Source: DATATB01 sp036268995 (lineage in GTDB: Bacteria; Planctomycetota; Planctomycetia; Pirellulales; PNKZ01). From it: 64,000 nucleotides of DNA. Shown here in pieces: positions 27,823 to 36,203 of this stretch; position 1 is the stretch's first letter; each line of letters begins with the position of its first letter. The stretch covers positions 1 to 64,000 of the forward strand of contig DATATB010000074.1 of the NCBI GenBank assembly GCA_036268995.1. The letters run 5' to 3'. The position numbers and the translations under genes are program-made. The notes under the pieces are model-generated. The model made no database searches and was not told where the DNA came from. It worked only from the letters and a program-made list of their open reading frames with translations.

Positions 27823-29217
27823 ATGAATTTGACCGGCTGGCTGATCATTCTGCTAATGGTCGCCCTCAATGCCGTCTTTGCTGCCTACGAGATTGCCCTG
27901 GCCAGCGTATCGGCCGCTCGGCTGCAGGCGCTAGCCGACCAGCATCGCCGCGGTGCCCGCTCGGCCCTGCAAATGAAGCAGAACATCGAGGCCAGCCTGG
28001 CTGTCATCCAATTGGGTATCACGCTGGCGATGGTGATCTCCGGGGCCACCGGCGGTGCGCGCGCCGAAGAGTGGGTTGCGCCGATCTTGGAAAGACTCGG
28101 GCTCTCGGCCGGCGCCGTCAACTTTTTCAGCGTGGTTTTGATTGTCATTCCGCTGAGTGCTTTCATGCTGGTGGCCGGCGAGCTGCTGCCCAAGGTTTTT
28201 GCACTGAAGAATAAGGAATGGGTCTGCCTGAAGCTCTCGCCCGCCATGCAAATCACGTCGCGCGTGGCCTATCCGGCGGTGTGGATCTTGGAGGCGAGCG
28301 TCACCACCATGCTCGACTGGCACGCTCGGCGTTGGCAGCCAGGGCTCGAAGGTCACAAGGCCGAAGTCACCGAGATGCAAGAGCTACGAGCCGTCGTGGC
28401 GCTGGCCCGCACCAGCCGGCTGATAGGCGGGCAGGAAGAAAAGATCATCCTCGGGGCGGCCCGGATGTCGGCCCGGCGGATTTCCGAGATCATGATTCCC
28501 GTCGATGAGATCGTGACGCTCGACTTGCGGCATTCGATGTCCGAGAGCCTGGTGCTGGCCCATGCCGACATGCACACGCGATTTCCGGTCTGCGGCGAGC
28601 CGGGCAATCTACAATCGATTTGCGGCTACGTAAATTTCAAGGACATCGTCTCGGAGTTGAGGTTGAGCCCCAATCAGCCTTCGCTGCGCGGCATCATGCG
28701 GGCGATTCCCGAATTGTCCGACGATTTGTCGATCGCCACCAGCTTGCAGCGGATGATTCGCGGCCACGTCCACATCGCCGTGGTGCGAAATGCCCAGCGG
28801 CAGATCGTGGGCATGGTCACGCTCGAAGATATTCTCGAAGAGTTGGTGGGCGAAATTCACGATGAATACGATCGCGCGCCGGGCCATGTGGCCGAGAGCG
28901 GGCTGGGCTGGGTGATGGGCGGCGGTATTTCGCTCGACCGGTTAGAACAGGTCACCGGCGTGCTGCTGGATCGCCAGGCCCTGCCCCCCGACTGCCGCAC
29001 GCTCCACGACTGGGTGCGCGTGCAGCTCGATCGTCCCGTCCGCGGTGGCGACATCATCCGCCATTCGGGCTTGCGGGTGCTGGTGCGCAAAGTCCGCCGG
29101 TCGCAGGTGCTCGAAGCTCAAGTATCGAAAGACGAAAGCGCGCCGCCGTCGCAGCCTCTGGCCGACAACAGCCTGGCAAGCCCCAATCCGCAGCCCGAAT
29201 CAGCCGGGCACTCCTGA
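27823..29217 (+). CDS. CNNM/CorC (hemolysin C) family membrane protein
   Basis: The 464-residue protein begins with a DUF21 transmembrane domain (three to four helices from IILLMVALNAVFAAYEIALASV). Two CBS domains follow (MIPVDEIVTLDL... and RMIRGHVHIAVVRNAQRQIVGMVTLEDILEELVGEI), then the CorC_HlyC domain with YDRAPG and HDWVRVQLDRPVRGGD. Family members act in Mg2+/Co2+ homeostasis, and the older 'hemolysin' name is misleading. The start is ATG 27823 (MNLTGW), since the 29 extra upstream codons are not membrane-like. It is monocistronic. Confidence 0.85.
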   Translation: MNLTGWLIILLMVALNAVFAAYEIALASVSAARLQALADQHRRGARSALQMKQNIEASLAVIQLGITLAMVISGATGGARAEEWVAPILERLGLSAGAVNFFSVVLIVIPLSAFMLVAGELLPKVFALKNKEWVCLKLSPAMQITSRVAYPAVWILEASVTTMLDWHARRWQPGLEGHKAEVTEMQELRAVVALARTSRLIGGQEEKIILGAARMSARRISEIMIPVDEIVTLDLRHSMSESLVLAHADMHTRFPVCGEPGNLQSICGYVNFKDIVSELRLSPNQPSLRGIMRAIPELSDDLSIATSLQRMIRGHVHIAVVRNAQRQIVGMVTLEDILEELVGEIHDEYDRAPGHVAESGLGWVMGGGISLDRLEQVTGVLLDRQALPPDCRTLHDWVRVQLDRPVRGGDIIRHSGLRVLVRKVRRSQVLEAQVSKDESAPPSQPLADNSLASPNPQPESAGHS

Positions 29218-29232
29218 AGGAAAATGCGGAAG

Positions 29233-29247
29233 GATGAATGATGAATG
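29233..29247. repeat. GATGAATGATGAATG repeat
   Basis: The 15-mer GATGAATGATGAATG, followed by CGGAATGGA, recurs at 36052-36066 followed by ACGTATGCGGAACGGA. Both copies lie in non-coding gaps. The unit is built from a repeated ATGA(A)TG motif and may be a variable simple repeat or the edge of a dispersed element. Confidence 0.5.
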
Positions 29248-29352
29248 CGGAATGGAAAACGCGCTTGAGTCGTACGCCGATTTTTTTCCATAGCCCGGTC
29301 CTTCAGGGCCGGTAACCGCAGCCGCAGCCGCCATCATCGGGACCACCCTTCC

Positions 29353-29928
29353 ATGCCGCTCGAGGTCGAACAAAAATATCGGCTGGAGAATCCGGCCGCA
29401 GTTTGGGAGCGGCTGGCGGCCTTAGGCGCGCGCTGGAATGCGGACCAGCAGCAGGCAGACCGCTACTTCAATCATCCGGCCCATGATTTTGCGCGATCGG
29501 ACGAGTCGCTGCGCATTCGCACGATCGGCGACGACAATTTCATCACCTACAAAGGGCCGAAGCTCGATCAAACCACCAAAACCCGGCGCGAGATCGAACT
29601 GCCGCTGGTGGCCGGAGCGAAAGCGGCAGAGCAATATGCCGAACTGCTCGCAGCGCTCGGCTTCCGCTTCGTGGCCGAAGTTAACAAATGCCGCCGGCCG
29701 GGCACGCTGGCCTGGGAGGGGTTCGAGGTCCAACTGGCCTGGGACCAGATCGAGCGGCTCGGCTCATTTCTCGAGCTTGAACTGATCACCGAGGAATCGG
29801 GCCAGCAGCAAGCCAAAGCCTGCCTCGCCTCGCTCGCCCATGAGCTGGCCTTAAAGCAATCCGAAAGGCGCAGCTATTTGGAGCTGCTGTTAACAGCCGA
29901 TCCGTCCGCCGCGCCGGTCAAACCGTAA
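29353..29928 (+). CDS. CYTH-domain protein (class IV adenylate cyclase/thiamine-triphosphatase type)
   Basis: The 191-residue protein opens with the ExExK signature (EVEQKYRL), continues with paired Arg/Lys strands (SLRIRTIGDDNFITYKGPK, KTRREIEL), and ends with a Glu-rich strand (FLELELITEES), giving the acidic-tunnel fold of CYTH enzymes. These bind triphosphates and include class IV cyclases, thiamine-triphosphatases and tripolyphosphatases. The exact substrate cannot be chosen. The thiamine gene 2.4 kb upstream is only weak support for thiamine triphosphate. Confidence 0.85.
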   Translation: MPLEVEQKYRLENPAAVWERLAALGARWNADQQQADRYFNHPAHDFARSDESLRIRTIGDDNFITYKGPKLDQTTKTRREIELPLVAGAKAAEQYAELLAALGFRFVAEVNKCRRPGTLAWEGFEVQLAWDQIERLGSFLELELITEESGQQQAKACLASLAHELALKQSERRSYLELLLTADPSAAPVKP

Positions 29929-30074
29929 AGTCTGCGTGGGGGCGGCGAGATAATTCGAAAGAGTTGTTTACAGCGCGCGGCTGATTTCCGATACTACTCC
30001 GACTAGCGCGGCCGGGAAGAGCCCGGCATCGGCACCTCTCGCCGAGTGCAGGCGATCAGAAGGAGCGACGCGAG

Positions 30075-30881
30075 ATGGCCCGCCTGTCGATGAACGAAAT
30101 GACGACCTTTCGCTGGTCGCTGGACGAGGATATCGCCCACTATCGCGCGGCTGGCATCGGGGCCATCGGCATCTGGCGGCAGAAGCTCGCCGATTTCGGC
30201 GAAGAAAAAGGCTTGGAGCTTTTGGCCGAGAGCGGGCTGAAAGTTTCGAATCTGCTGTGGGCCGGCGGTTTTACCGGCAGCGACGGCCGCAGTCTCAAAG
30301 ACAGCATCGAAGACGCCCTGGACGCCGTGCGCCTGGCGGCCGAGTTGCAGGCTTCGGCCCTGGTGGTCTACAGCGGATCGCGTGCCGGGCATACGCACAG
30401 TCACGCCCGGCGGCTGGTGAAAGACGCCTTGGGAAAAATGCTGCAACTGGCCGACGAGCTCGACGTGACGCTGGCCCTGGAGCCGATGCACAGCGACTGT
30501 GCCGGCGAATGGACTTTTCTCACCTGCTTGGACGATACGCTGGCACTGCTCGAATCCGTGGCCCATCCGCGGCTGAAGCTGGCGTTCGACACGTATCATC
30601 TCGGCTGGGACCCGAAAACACTGGCGCGGATTCCGGAACTCGCGCCGCGAGTGGGTATCGTGCATCTGGGCGATGGCCGCCGCCCGCGCGATCGCGAGCA
30701 GGACCGCAGCCCGCTCGGTTGCGGCGCGATTCCGCTGCGCGAGATTGTCTCGTCTCTCCGCGCGGCCGGCTACGACGGCTACTACGACGTCGAGCTGATC
30801 GGCCCTGAAATCGAAACGGCCGACTATCACGATCTACTGCGGCGCAGCAAAGAGACCTTTGAGCAGCTCATCGCGCCGTAA
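30075..30881 (+). CDS. Sugar phosphate isomerase/epimerase-like TIM-barrel protein
   Basis: The 268-residue protein of the xylose-isomerase-like TIM-barrel family (AP_endonuc_2) has metal-ligand positions in LALEPMH (Glu), LKLAFDTYHLGWDP (Asp/His) and VGIVHLGDGRRPRDREQDR (His/Asp), with a final Glu in YYDVELIGPE. Such enzymes act on sugars, inositols or hydroxypyruvate. Planctomycetes encode many of them, and the neighbours give no pathway. It ends 20 bases before a REP pair lying between it and the convergent delta-60 gene. Confidence 0.8.
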   Translation: MARLSMNEMTTFRWSLDEDIAHYRAAGIGAIGIWRQKLADFGEEKGLELLAESGLKVSNLLWAGGFTGSDGRSLKDSIEDALDAVRLAAELQASALVVYSGSRAGHTHSHARRLVKDALGKMLQLADELDVTLALEPMHSDCAGEWTFLTCLDDTLALLESVAHPRLKLAFDTYHLGWDPKTLARIPELAPRVGIVHLGDGRRPRDREQDRSPLGCGAIPLREIVSSLRAAGYDGYYDVELIGPEIETADYHDLLRRSKETFEQLIAP

Positions 30882-30901
30882 GGGCGTTGGCCGTTCAGTG
30901 T

Positions 30902-30972
30902 GTAGGGTGGGCACTGCCCACCGTTTGCGCCCCGCATGAATCGGGGCCAATGGTGGGCAGTGCCCACCCTAC
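30902..30972. repeat. REP pair (BIME-like), GTAGGGTGGGCA family
   Basis: The left unit is GTAG with GGTGGGCA-c-TGCCCACC, and the right unit is its inverse ending in CTAC, with a 30-base spacer. The arms are identical over 21 bases. It sits between two convergent genes and may terminate both. The family differs in stem sequence from the elements at 14404 and 53900 but shares the GTAG head. Confidence 0.75.
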
Positions 30973-30985
30973 GATTCGAGTTGCT

Positions 30986-32527
30986 CTACAAGGCAAACGC
31001 CAGGTCGATGGCCGCCAGCCTGGCGCTGAATTCGTCCGCCGACGTGTCATCCGCGGTCGACGCGTCGTCGTTCGATGAATCGAGAGATGCTGCCGCGCTG
31101 GCTATCGGCGCGATCGGCTGCTGCGCCGATACGATTGCCGTACTGACCGATGGATTGGTGACGATCGTGGCCGCGGGGACATTCAGCGTGACCACCTGCG
31201 CCGCCATGATGACCGGCAGCGCCTGCGTCACCTGGGAGGAAACTGACTCAACCGTAGTCGGCTCCGGCTGAGCCGGCGCGGAGGCGGGCGGTTGCGGAGT
31301 GTGGTCGGCATCGACCACAACCAGGTCAAACGTGAATGGCCCAGCGGCGCTGCTACTCGTTGCATCGGCGCCCACGACCAAGAGGCTATCGTTGCTACCG
31401 AGCGCAACGCCGGATTCCATATAAAGGGCCGACGGTTCGCTCGCGAAACCGCCGTCACCGTAGTTCGTATCGAGGCTTCCGTCGGCGTAAAAGGTTGCTG
31501 CGGACAGGCCGGATTGGAATCCCGTGACCGGTGATGTAGCGGACGTGACCACAATCTTGCCGTCGCTTTGAACAATCATCCCGGCAATATCCGTCGGGAT
31601 GGTCTCGTTAGGAATGTCCGCCGTGACGATTCCGGTGCCGTTGAAACTAGTATCAAGGCTGCCATTGTCGTTGAAGCGGAGCAGCTCATATTCCGCGGCC
31701 CCGGTCGATTGATCCACGCCCGTCGTCGCCAGCAAGATTTTGCCGTCGGGCTGTACCGTAATAGCTTCTTTGTTCCCCCGAGCAGAATCGAACGGGGCCG
31801 TTAAATTGCCTGACTGCCCGAACGTGGTATCAACGGACCCATCGCTGTTGAGCCGAATCAAGTGCAGGCCGTCGGAGCTGTCGCCGATCAAAAGAATCCG
31901 CCCTTGCGCGTCTACCGTCATTGGCGCACCGGGAAGAAGGTCAGAATCCAAACGCGCCGCATCAAAGTGAAACGTCGTGTCGAGCGTGCCATCGGCGTTA
32001 AAGCGCTCAAGCGTTGCCGAACCCGTGACACTTGCGCCGACCAGGATCTTCCCATCGTTTTGAAACGCCACCGAGGGGAGCACGGCCGGGTCGTTGAGCG
32101 AGAGCTCGCCTCCATCGCCGAATGAAGTGTCTACCGATCCGTCCGCCTCAACGTGAATGAGCGTCGTAGTGGGCAGTTGGCCGTTGTTGAGGTTAGCCTG
32201 GCCAAGGACATAAAATGAGCCGTCGCTCTCCAGGTGAATCTGTTGAACTTCCTCCAGGTTGAGATTGCCGGAGCTCGTCACGCCACCAGCACCGAAGCTC
32301 GTGTTCAGCGTGCCATCGGAGTTATAGCGCGCGATTTGCAAACCGCCATTATCAATGCCGGCGACCAGGATCGTGCCGTCCGGTTCCTGGGCCACCGCTT
32401 GCGAAAGGCCGGGGACCTGCGGCTGGTCCGCAGGCGTGGTCGACGTGCTGGCCGACATCAGCATGCGGTCTTCCAAGACCTCGAAGCGCAAGAGCCGGTC
32501 GACGCATATCGCCTTGGAACTGCTCAT
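30986..32527 (-). CDS. Delta-60 repeat surface protein with LEPR-like N-terminal motif
   Basis: The 513-residue protein starts with RLLRFEVLEDRMLMS, a variant of the LEPR-XLL motif found at the start of many giant planctomycete surface proteins. Six repeats of about 50 residues follow, each with a signature such as DGSVDTSFGDGG or DGTLDTTF, typical of the delta-60 beta-propeller family. The C-terminal 100 residues are Ala/Ser/Thr/Val-rich and unstructured. It is probably secreted or attached to the cell surface, although no classical signal peptide is seen. Confidence 0.78.
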   Translation of the reverse strand: MSSSKAICVDRLLRFEVLEDRMLMSASTSTTPADQPQVPGLSQAVAQEPDGTILVAGIDNGGLQIARYNSDGTLNTSFGAGGVTSSGNLNLEEVQQIHLESDGSFYVLGQANLNNGQLPTTTLIHVEADGSVDTSFGDGGELSLNDPAVLPSVAFQNDGKILVGASVTGSATLERFNADGTLDTTFHFDAARLDSDLLPGAPMTVDAQGRILLIGDSSDGLHLIRLNSDGSVDTTFGQSGNLTAPFDSARGNKEAITVQPDGKILLATTGVDQSTGAAEYELLRFNDNGSLDTSFNGTGIVTADIPNETIPTDIAGMIVQSDGKIVVTSATSPVTGFQSGLSAATFYADGSLDTNYGDGGFASEPSALYMESGVALGSNDSLLVVGADATSSSAAGPFTFDLVVVDADHTPQPPASAPAQPEPTTVESVSSQVTQALPVIMAAQVVTLNVPAATIVTNPSVSTAIVSAQQPIAPIASAAASLDSSNDDASTADDTSADEFSARLAAIDLAFAL

Positions 32528-32746
32528 GGCGAATCCTTACGGTTTCTGACGTGCAGTGATGACCAGGGCCGCTTCGAGTGGCTGGCAAGCCACGATTGCC
32601 CCGTTCCGCAGAAACAAAACCCACCTATTGCCAGCCGGCGCGTCTACTTTAGGCATGTTTTGTGATTGCGCCAAGTCCGCGGCCACTGATCCGCGTTTTT
32701 CCTGGCCGGAGAAACCGCCAACGAAAAGCCGCCGGCGGCGTTTGCG

Positions 32747-33613
32747 TCAGAACTCGATCTGCCGGGCGTTGAAGATCGGGCCTTCGACGCAGGTGCGGCG
32801 ATAGTCCCAGCCGCCCGCTTCGTCGCGGACGCGGGTCACGCAACTGAAGCAGATGCCGATGCCGCAGGCCATTGGCGTCTCGAGCGAGATCTGGCAGGGC
32901 ACGTCAAAGCGGGCCGTCAGCTCGGCCACGGCGTGCATCATCGGCTCGGGGCCGCAGCAGACAACGCGGCAGCCGGCTTTGGATTCTTCGAGCATTTCGC
33001 GCAGCAACTCGGTCACCAGCCCGTGGCGGCCGGCAGAGCCGTCGTCGGTGCTGATGCGTACTTCGACGCCCAAATGGAGAAAGTCGTCGACGCCAGCCAG
33101 ATATGCGGCCGAGCGCGTGCCGTAGCACAGCGTGACACGGCCGGCGCGCGGCACGCTGCGCACCGGATTGCCGAACTTGGCCTGCCCGGCGTACTCGCGT
33201 GCCAGTGCCAGAAACGGCGTCTGGCCAATGCCGCCGGCTACCATCAACAAATGCTCGGTCGCTGCCGGGGCAAAACCATTGCCCAGCGGGCCCCAGACCT
33301 CGAGCTGATCCCCCGGCACCGCACGCGCCAGCCGGCCGGTGAGCTTGCCCACCACCAGGTACACAATATCCAGGCCATCGGGCAGCCCGGCCGCGTCGGG
33401 CACGACATCGTACAAGGCCAGCGGCCGGGCCAGCAGCGGATCGTTCGAGCCGGCCAGCCGCAGCATGATGAACTGGCCGGGCACGATGCGCCGGGCAATC
33501 TGTGGGCAGCGGAACCGCACGCGAAACGTATCGCGGGCCAAGCGCACGTTTTCTTCGACAGCCACGACCCCTTGCCAGGCGCCGTCGGCATAACAGGCGG
33601 CATGCGCGCTCAT
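32747..33613 (-). CDS. pyrK: Dihydroorotate dehydrogenase electron transfer subunit (PyrK-like)
   Basis: The FAD- and [2Fe-2S]-binding reductase subunit passes electrons from dihydroorotate dehydrogenase to NAD. An FAD-binding motif (GQFIMLRL), an NAD-binding segment (LMVAGGIGQTPFLALARE) and the C-terminal cluster cysteines (CGIGICFSC...TC) are present. At 288 residues it is slightly long for PyrK. It begins within the last codon of the pseudouridine synthase gene (ATGA overlap), so the two are coupled. No pyrD lies nearby. A role as another ferredoxin-NADP-type reductase subunit is possible. Confidence 0.8.
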   Translation of the reverse strand: MSAHAACYADGAWQGVVAVEENVRLARDTFRVRFRCPQIARRIVPGQFIMLRLAGSNDPLLARPLALYDVVPDAAGLPDGLDIVYLVVGKLTGRLARAVPGDQLEVWGPLGNGFAPAATEHLLMVAGGIGQTPFLALAREYAGQAKFGNPVRSVPRAGRVTLCYGTRSAAYLAGVDDFLHLGVEVRISTDDGSAGRHGLVTELLREMLEESKAGCRVVCCGPEPMMHAVAELTARFDVPCQISLETPMACGIGICFSCVTRVRDEAGGWDYRRTCVEGPIFNARQIEF

Positions 33614-34647
33614 CGGCCCGAATGTCCGGGGCGGGAACCGAAGCGTTTCGGCCCGTTGCCGCTGCGCCCGCCAGCCCGTTTCGGGGCACGGCCAACCGCC
33701 GGCTTGCGGCGCGGCGATTCGGCCTTCTTCGGCTTGAATGGGCGACTCGCTTCGTTGACGTCGGCCGACGGGTCATCAGCGTCTGGACGAGCGCCCGGTC
33801 CGGCGTGATGGCGCGTGGCATAGCGCAGTTCGCGCAGCTCTTCACCGCTCAGCCGGCGGCAATCGCCCGGCTCGAGATCTTTGAGCCGCACGGGCCCCAG
33901 GGCGATGCGCTTCAAACGCAGCACTTTGTGACCCACCTTGGCCAGCAGCCGGCGGATTTCGCGATTGCGGCCTTCGTTGAGCACAATCTCCAGGACCGTG
34001 CTCTTCTTGTGCCGCGATTTGACCCGCACGCTCACGACCCGCGCCGGCCCTTCGGCCAGATGGATGCCCTGCCGCAACTGCTCGAAGACCGCGGGCTCGG
34101 GCATGCCGGCCACGAGCACCTGGTACGTCTTCTCCACGCCGTAGCGCGGGTGGGCCAGGCGATTGGCCAGCTCGCCGTCGTTGGTGACCAGGATCAGCCC
34201 CTCGCTCGAAAGATCGAGCCGGCCGACCGTGAACAACCGCTCCTTGGTCTGCGGCACCAGATCGATCACGCGGGGGCGGCCCGACGGATCGGAGTTCGTC
34301 GAGACCGCGCCCATTGGCTTGTTGACCAGATAATACAGCTTGCGCGAACGGCCGAGCACCACGCCGTCGACGCGGATTTCGTGCTGCGTGATATCGACCT
34401 TGGTGCCCAGCTCGGCGACCGTCTTGCGATCGACTTCCACGCGGCCGGCCAGGATCAACTCTTCGCAATGGCGCCGGCTGCCGATGCCGGCGGCGGCCAT
34501 GACTTTTTGCAAGCGTTCTTCCGCCGGCAGTTTGGCGGGCGAGCCGGAGGGCGCGCTGCCCGGTTTTCCCGGTTTGCGGCGACGGCGTGGAGGCCGCGGT
34601 CGAGATTCTGTAGGCATAGCGGCAGACGCCGAAGTGGGTGGGATCAT
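33610..34647 (-). CDS. RluB/RsuA-type 23S/16S rRNA pseudouridine synthase
   Basis: An S4 RNA-binding domain (RLQKVMAAAGIGSRRHCEELILAGRVEV) is followed by the catalytic core with VGRLDLSSEGLILVTNDG, which carries the catalytic Asp in GRLD, and by NRQIRRLLAKVGHKV-like NREIRRLL. The N- and C-terminal tails are Lys/Arg/Pro-rich. I chose the ATG at 34647, but MPTES at 34617 is equally plausible because neither has a clear Shine-Dalgarno sequence. The enzyme isomerises uridine in rRNA. It overlaps the pyrK-like gene by 4 bases. Confidence 0.88.
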   Translation of the reverse strand: MIPPTSASAAMPTESRPRPPRRRRKPGKPGSAPSGSPAKLPAEERLQKVMAAAGIGSRRHCEELILAGRVEVDRKTVAELGTKVDITQHEIRVDGVVLGRSRKLYYLVNKPMGAVSTNSDPSGRPRVIDLVPQTKERLFTVGRLDLSSEGLILVTNDGELANRLAHPRYGVEKTYQVLVAGMPEPAVFEQLRQGIHLAEGPARVVSVRVKSRHKKSTVLEIVLNEGRNREIRRLLAKVGHKVLRLKRIALGPVRLKDLEPGDCRRLSGEELRELRYATRHHAGPGARPDADDPSADVNEASRPFKPKKAESPRRKPAVGRAPKRAGGRSGNGPKRFGSRPGHSGR

Positions 34648-34722
34648 AAGAGCCCACCCATCATACTGTCTGCCGCCCAATTAACCCAGGGGCTGGAAAT
34701 GCCGGGAAGCGCCCGGCCGGCG

Positions 34723-34875
34723 CTACTTAAGATAGAAGTCGTGGAAGAAAACGTCGTCCGGCAGGTAGCGCCGAGCAGCCCATTGAATCAGCCAGGCAAG
34801 GCATGCCACCAGGAACACGACAAGAAATGCCGCCCGCAGACTGAACCGGAATCGGCGGCGGAGTCTCTCGTCCAT
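34723..34875 (-). CDS. Small single-pass membrane protein
   Basis: A 50-residue product has a basic N-terminus (MDERLRRRFRFSLRAAF), one hydrophobic helix (LVVFLVACLAWLIQW) and a short polar end (RRYLPDDVFFHDFYLK). Length and layout match the many tiny membrane proteins of planctomycetes. The ATG at 34875 is preceded by GGGGGCGAGG in poor spacing. The evidence that it is expressed is only the coherent topology. Confidence 0.4.
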   Translation of the reverse strand: MDERLRRRFRFSLRAAFLVVFLVACLAWLIQWAARRYLPDDVFFHDFYLK

Positions 34876-34945
34876 GAGAGAAGTATAACGGGGGCGAGGA
34901 TCTGCAATCCACTTCGCGCGACAGCCGAGGGCTTCGGTCTGGTGG

Positions 34946-35185
34946 TTATTGCAATTCCATTGCCGGACGATTCGCGCGTAGAAATTCTGCCCGGCCACGG
35001 TCCGCGAGGATCTGCCACGACGCCTGTTCGTCGGCATCCTCGAGGAACCCCTTGATGCGCTCGTATACGTCGGCGGCGACCGCAACGTAGATCTTTTGAG
35101 TGCTCGGGTCGAGGATGCGGGGCTCATGCTCCTTGTGGAGCATGTCCGCTTGCTCGGGCGTCAAATGGATGTAATGACTCTCCAT
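34946..35185 (-). CDS. Small protein resembling a type II antitoxin
   Basis: The 79-residue protein (LTPEQADMLHKEHEPRILDPSTQKIYVAVAADVYERIKGFLED, then more helices) looks like the Phd/antitoxin-type family whose members carry 'DP.T...Yvlv..e.YerlkgLl'. Such proteins are usually followed by a MazF/PemK-like toxin. Here the next downstream gene is a tiny membrane protein instead, so it is an orphan or the pair has been lost. The function is inferred only from pattern. Confidence 0.5.
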   Translation of the reverse strand: MESHYIHLTPEQADMLHKEHEPRILDPSTQKIYVAVAADVYERIKGFLEDADEQASWQILADRGRAEFLRANRPAMELQ

Positions 35186-35244
35186 AGCCCCGATTATATC
35201 ACGCCGGGAGATCGTCGCGACAGCCAGTCGGTGCGCAAGGCGGT

Positions 35245-35529
35245 TTAGGGTACCGGCTCGGCCGAGTCGACGCCTTCGAGCGCGGCGTCGGCATTGGTTT
35301 GCAACCGTTTGACTTCAGATGACGGCTTGTCGAAGCCGCGCGGGCGGATGCCATCGACGTTGATGTTGCTCGGCCCGAGTTGTTCTTCGGCGTAGGGATC
35401 GAAGCGCTCGGCCCGGGCCTGCTGATAGCCTTCGGTGCCGGGATGGAGGAAGTAAGGCGGGGCGATTCGTGTACAGCCGCACGGCATCGACATCAACATC
35501 ATGACGATCACGCGCCGCTTGTGCGACAT
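35245..35529 (-). CDS. Small secreted lipoprotein (DGIRPR family), copy A
   Basis: The 94-residue product from ATG 35529 has a short signal ending in a lipobox-like MSMPCGC. The mature part has the block ERFDPYAEEQLGPSNINVDG followed by IRPRGFDKPSSE. The same block occurs in the neighbouring upstream protein (QQFDPYPEVD, VDGIRPRDFADPPAE), which makes the two tandem paralogues 17 bases apart in one probable operon. I know of no function. Planctomycete genomes carry several such small 'membrane or secreted' proteins. Confidence 0.6.
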   Translation of the reverse strand: MSHKRRVIVMMLMSMPCGCTRIAPPYFLHPGTEGYQQARAERFDPYAEEQLGPSNINVDGIRPRGFDKPSSEVKRLQTNADAALEGVDSAEPVP

Positions 35530-35546
35530 GGCATTTGATCCATCAA

Positions 35547-35828
35547 TTATTGCCCCGCGTCGGGGCTGTAGTGCTGCTGGCCGAACTGCCACCACCGGCC
35601 GCGAGTCGGCTCGGCCGGCGGATCGGCAAAATCGCGGGGCCGGATGCCGTCGACTTTGTTGCTGTTGTTGCTGATATCGACTTCAGGGTACGGGTCGAAT
35701 TGTTGGGCTTGGTAGCGCTGCACCCGTGACGGGGGCTGTCGGCCAAACCTGGGAAACTGCGTTCCCTGGCAGCCGGCGGCAACGGCAAACCCCATCGTCA
35801 GCAGCAGCTTCGCCCATCGCCTCGACAT
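35547..35828 (-). CDS. Small secreted lipoprotein (DGIRPR family), copy B
   Basis: The 93-residue product from ATG 35828 begins MSRRWAKLLLTMGFAVAAGC, a compact signal peptide with a good lipobox (VAAGC). It shares with copy A the FDPYP and DGIRPRDF blocks but ends in a different Gln/Trp-rich tail (RGRWWQFGQQ). The start is chosen because the 20 upstream codons of the frame have no signal features. It is probably envelope-localised. Role unknown. Confidence 0.6.
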   Translation of the reverse strand: MSRRWAKLLLTMGFAVAAGCQGTQFPRFGRQPPSRVQRYQAQQFDPYPEVDISNNSNKVDGIRPRDFADPPAEPTRGRWWQFGQQHYSPDAGQ

Positions 35829-36203
35829 GGCAGACTCCTCGGCCAGTACGACCGCGGAATCGGGGCGAAGTATAGAGAGAATCGCCAAGCGCTAGAAGGC
35901 GAATCGCTGGCCGCTTCCGTGGCCCAAAGGTGGCGAGCCGAGCTTGTCATCCGGACTTGCCCATTTTCTGGCCCGCCTTGGCGCCGCTGATAGCATCGAC
36001 TGCCGCCGCCAGGCCACTTGAGGAGCGAAGGAGGAATGATGAGTGCCGAGTGATGAATGATGAATGACGTATGCGGAACGGACGACTGGTAACGGCAAAT
36101 CCTGCCTTCCACACGGTGACTTTTCCGTAACGTCCAACGGCGCAGCGAACTTTGCCCCCCACTCCGACGTTTCAATAAGTATTCGGATTGGGGGGCGATT
36201 GAC
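35829..36203. other. Intergenic gap with simple repeat
   Basis: A 375-base gap between divergent genes. It contains the GATGAATGATGAATG unit (36052-36066) and several nearby variants of AATGATGA (36034-36060), suggesting a variable tract. No protein-like frame or clear promoter was found. Confidence 0.4.
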
